Of a DNA stretch of 7,874 nucleotides, positions 5,844 to 7,874 are shown in pieces; position 1 is the first letter of the stretch; every line of letters begins with the position of its first letter. Source of the stretch: an uncultured Clostridia bacterium (GTDB taxonomy: Bacteria > Bacillota > Clostridia > Christensenellales > DUVY01); contig CALAYY010000184.1 in the NCBI GenBank assembly GCA_937895465.1, positions 1 through 7,874 on the forward strand, read 5' to 3'. The notes under the pieces are model-generated. The model did not search any database, was not told where the DNA came from, and was given only the letters and a program-made list of their open reading frames with translations. Both the position numbers and the translations under genes were made by a program.

Positions 5844-5928
5844 ATAAATAGGTTCTGAGATGTATATTTTTGTATTAATTTAATCAACTTAAACAAAAAG
5901 CAAAAATCAAATGGTCATATAAGATAGA

Positions 5929-5957
5929 TTGACTTTACAAAAAGCATAATATATAAT
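5929..5957 (+). promoter_or_regulatory. Near-consensus sigma-A promoter of greA-lysS
   Basis: TTGACT (5929-5934, 5 of 6) is followed after exactly 17 bases by a perfect TATAAT (5952-5957). Transcription should start near 5964, giving a leader of about 40 bases with a strong ribosome site, GAAGGAG (5991-5997), before the ATG at 6005. A direct repeat of TAATTCAATT (5957-5966 and 5970-5979) spans the predicted start site; its meaning is unknown. Confidence 0.8.
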
Positions 5958-6004
5958 AATTCAATTAATTAATTCAATTTATTGGATTGTGAAGGAGCTA
6001 AACT

Positions 6005-6469
6005 ATGCCGCAAGAAATTACAGCAGAGGGCAAAAAAAAGCTGGAAGACAGACTTCAGTATCTGAAGAATGTCGCTCGCATAGAAGTCGCCGAACGCATT
6101 AAAGAAGCTAGAGAATTTGGCGATATCAGCGAAAATTCAGAATATGATGCTGCCAAAGAAGAACAAGCTATGGTTGAAGGGGAAATCTTAGAGCTTGAGG
6201 CAAAACTTCGTTCTGCTATTGTCATTGAAGAAGGAAAGCATGATATTGCATCTGTCAATACAGGCTGCACCGTAAAATTGCTCGACATGGATATGGACGA
6301 AACCTTTACTTACAAAATAGTAGGACCTACCGAATCAGACCCCGCTGAGCAGAAGTTAAGCAACCAATCGCCTGTAGGAAAGGCATTGATGGGACATAAG
6401 AAAAATGAAGTAGTTGAAGTAACTGTTCCGTCAGGCAAAATCAAATTTAAGATTTTGAAGATAAGTTAA
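6005..6469 (+). CDS. greA: Transcript cleavage factor GreA
   Basis: GreA inserts its coiled coil into the secondary channel of RNA polymerase and stimulates cleavage of backtracked RNA, which restarts stalled elongation complexes. The 154-residue product has the standard length and two domains. The first is an N-terminal antiparallel coiled coil (about 1-75) with the acidic tip EFGDISENSEYDAA at 37-50, where D40 and E43 correspond to the catalytic D41 and E44 of the E. coli protein. The second is a C-terminal FKBP-like domain (about 80-154) with YKIVGPTESDP and SPVGKALMGHKKNEVVEV. The start is fixed by GGAG (5994-5997). lysS follows 25 bases downstream, an arrangement common in Firmicutes, so the two are probably co-transcribed from the promoter at 5929-5957. 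Nothing unusual is visible. Confidence 0.97.
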   Translation: MPQEITAEGKKKLEDRLQYLKNVARIEVAERIKEAREFGDISENSEYDAAKEEQAMVEGEILELEAKLRSAIVIEEGKHDIASVNTGCTVKLLDMDMDETFTYKIVGPTESDPAEQKLSNQSPVGKALMGHKKNEVVEVTVPSGKIKFKILKIS

Positions 6470-6494
6470 TATAATATTTTAGAAGGTATTTTTG

Positions 6495-7874
6495 ATGTCA
6501 CAAGAATTAGAAACCCCTGTTTTACAGGACGAAAACGAAATTTATCAACAAAGAAAGGACAAGCTTGAAGCTCTTGTAAAGGAAGGAAAAAACCCTTATG
6601 AAAAGGTCAGGTTTGATAAAACTCATTATTCTTTGGACATAATTGATAATTTTGAAAAGCTGGAAGGCAATGTAGTTTTGATTGCTGGCAGAATGGTTTC
6701 ACGTCGTGTTATGGGCAAGGCAAGCTTTGCACATTTGCAGGATAATCTGGGCAAAATTCAGATATATTTAAAAGCCGATAATCTTGAAGCTGATTATGAA
6801 GAATTTAAAAAATGGGATATCGGCGATATTTTGGGTGTTACTGGTACAGTTTTTAAAACCCATAAGGGCGAAGTAAGTCTCAATGTGTCTAAAATTGAGC
6901 TTTTATCAAAGTCTCTTTTGCCCTTGCCCGAAAAATATCACGGACTTAAAGATACCGACCTTAGATACCGTCAAAGGTATTTGGATCTTATAGCTAACCC
7001 AGAAGTTAAAAATGCTTTTATATTAAGAAGCAAGATTATTTCCGCCATAAGAGAATATCTTGACATGCAAGGATATTTGGAAGTGGAAACACCCATTCTA
7101 AATACCATTGTTGGCGGTGCAAGTGCAAGACCGTTTGAGACCTTTCATAATACTTTGGGGTTGAAAATGTTCATGAGAATAGCACCCGAATTATATCTCA
7201 AAAGACTTGTAGTAGGCGGTTTTGAAAAGGTTTATGAACTTGGCAGAATGTTCCGTAATGAAGGAATGAGCGTTAAGCACAATCCAGAATTTACCATGGT
7301 AGAACTTTATGCTGCTTATAATGATTATAATGATATGATGACATTGACCGAAAACATCTATAATTATGTAATAGATAAAATCGGACTTGATAAGACTATA
7401 ACATACGAAGGCACAGAAGTTAATTTGTCAGCACCTTTTAAAAGGCTGTCTATGTTAGATGCCGTAAAAGAGTATGTCGGCATTGATTTTTTTAAAACAA
7501 CGGATGTGGAAACTCTAAAGAAATTGGTAGAGTCAAAAGGTGTTGAAACAGACGCTAACACTTGGGGCGGATTGTTGTATGCAGCCTTTGACCAAAGAGT
7601 AGAATCCAAAATGATTCAACCGACCTTTGTAACAGACTATCCTATAGAAGAATCTCCCTTAGCTAAGAAAAAACCCTCAGACCCCAGACTTACAGAAAGG
7701 TTTGAGATGTTTATTTGCGGCAGAGAGATGGCTAACGCATACAGTGAGTTAAATGACCCCATTGACCAACGTTCAAGATTTTTGACTCAAGCCGAGAAAA
7801 GAGCGGCAGGCGACGAAGAAGCGCAGATGAATGACGAGGATTTTGTAAAAGCGTTGGAGTACGGCATGCCTCCT
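6495..7874 (+). CDS. lysS: Lysyl-tRNA synthetase, class II (3' end outside window)
   Basis: The enzyme charges tRNA-Lys with lysine in the cytoplasm. 460 codons are present and the frame is still open at the edge; full-length relatives have about 490-500, so only the last 30-40 residues, including motif 3 (the GLGIGIDR region), are missing. The N-terminal part has a helical extension, then the OB-fold anticodon-binding domain at about 60-137 (VVLIAGRMVSRRVMGKASFA). The class II catalytic domain follows, with LRYRQRYLDLI (156-166), motif 1 near EVETPILNTIVGGASARPF (196-214), and motif 2 RMFRNEGMSVKHNPEFTMVE (251-270). Near the end, GREMANAYSELNDPIDQRSR matches the lysine-recognition region. 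AGAAGG (6481-6486), eight bases upstream, supports the start. It forms an operon with greA. No anomaly is seen. Confidence 0.97.
   Translation, partial: MSQELETPVLQDENEIYQQRKDKLEALVKEGKNPYEKVRFDKTHYSLDIIDNFEKLEGNVVLIAGRMVSRRVMGKASFAHLQDNLGKIQIYLKADNLEADYEEFKKWDIGDILGVTGTVFKTHKGEVSLNVSKIELLSKSLLPLPEKYHGLKDTDLRYRQRYLDLIANPEVKNAFILRSKIISAIREYLDMQGYLEVETPILNTIVGGASARPFETFHNTLGLKMFMRIAPELYLKRLVVGGFEKVYELGRMFRNEGMSVKHNPEFTMVELYAAYNDYNDMMTLTENIYNYVIDKIGLDKTITYEGTEVNLSAPFKRLSMLDAVKEYVGIDFFKTTDVETLKKLVESKGVETDANTWGGLLYAAFDQRVESKMIQPTFVTDYPIEESPLAKKKPSDPRLTERFEMFICGREMANAYSELNDPIDQRSRFLTQAEKRAAGDEEAQMNDEDFVKALEYGMPP

Overview
The window looks like a chromosomal segment of an AT-rich, low-GC Gram-positive bacterium, most likely an uncultured Clostridia-type Firmicute. 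The support is purine-rich Shine-Dalgarno sites before most genes, sigma-A-like promoters, U-rich hairpin terminators, an ECF-type QueT transporter, a greA-lysS pair, and an Lrp-regulator/aminotransferase pair like Bacillus alaR-alaT. TAA, TAG and TGA all serve as stops, so the code is standard. The species cannot be fixed from the sequence alone.

Layout. Positions 3-74 hold the last 23 codons of an unidentified plus-strand gene, followed by a long hairpin terminator (97-148). Positions 150-436 carry no convincing gene. They contain a small hairpin with a T-run (265-289) and then a GC-richer island packed with short inverted repeats (about 284-434), which may be a dispersed repeat. A minus-strand queT-like queuosine-precursor transporter (437-943) follows. 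Across an A-rich divergent spacer come a flavin-reductase-like protein (1123-1626) and a 95-residue protein of unknown function (1703-1990).

The central block reads as one operon from a recognisable promoter at 2067-2095: a short-form (~640 aa) aconitase (2131-4050), an Lrp/AsnC regulator (4102-4590), and a PLP-dependent class I aminotransferase that overlaps the regulator by 8 bases. The block is plausibly tied to 2-oxoacid and amino-acid metabolism. The aminotransferase is broken by a +1 frameshift near 5207-5210. The break lies inside a perfect 13-bp inverted repeat, and the pattern suggests the frameshift was templated by the opposite arm of an imperfect palindrome. This is the most interesting observation in the window.

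After a putative terminator (about 5814-5843) and a near-consensus promoter (5929-5957) lie greA (6005-6469) and lysS (6495 to the window end, 460 codons, 3' end missing), a transcription-translation housekeeping operon. No mobile element, tRNA, rRNA, CRISPR array or defence system was seen. Most of the window is ordinary core genome, and I see no convincing new multi-gene system.
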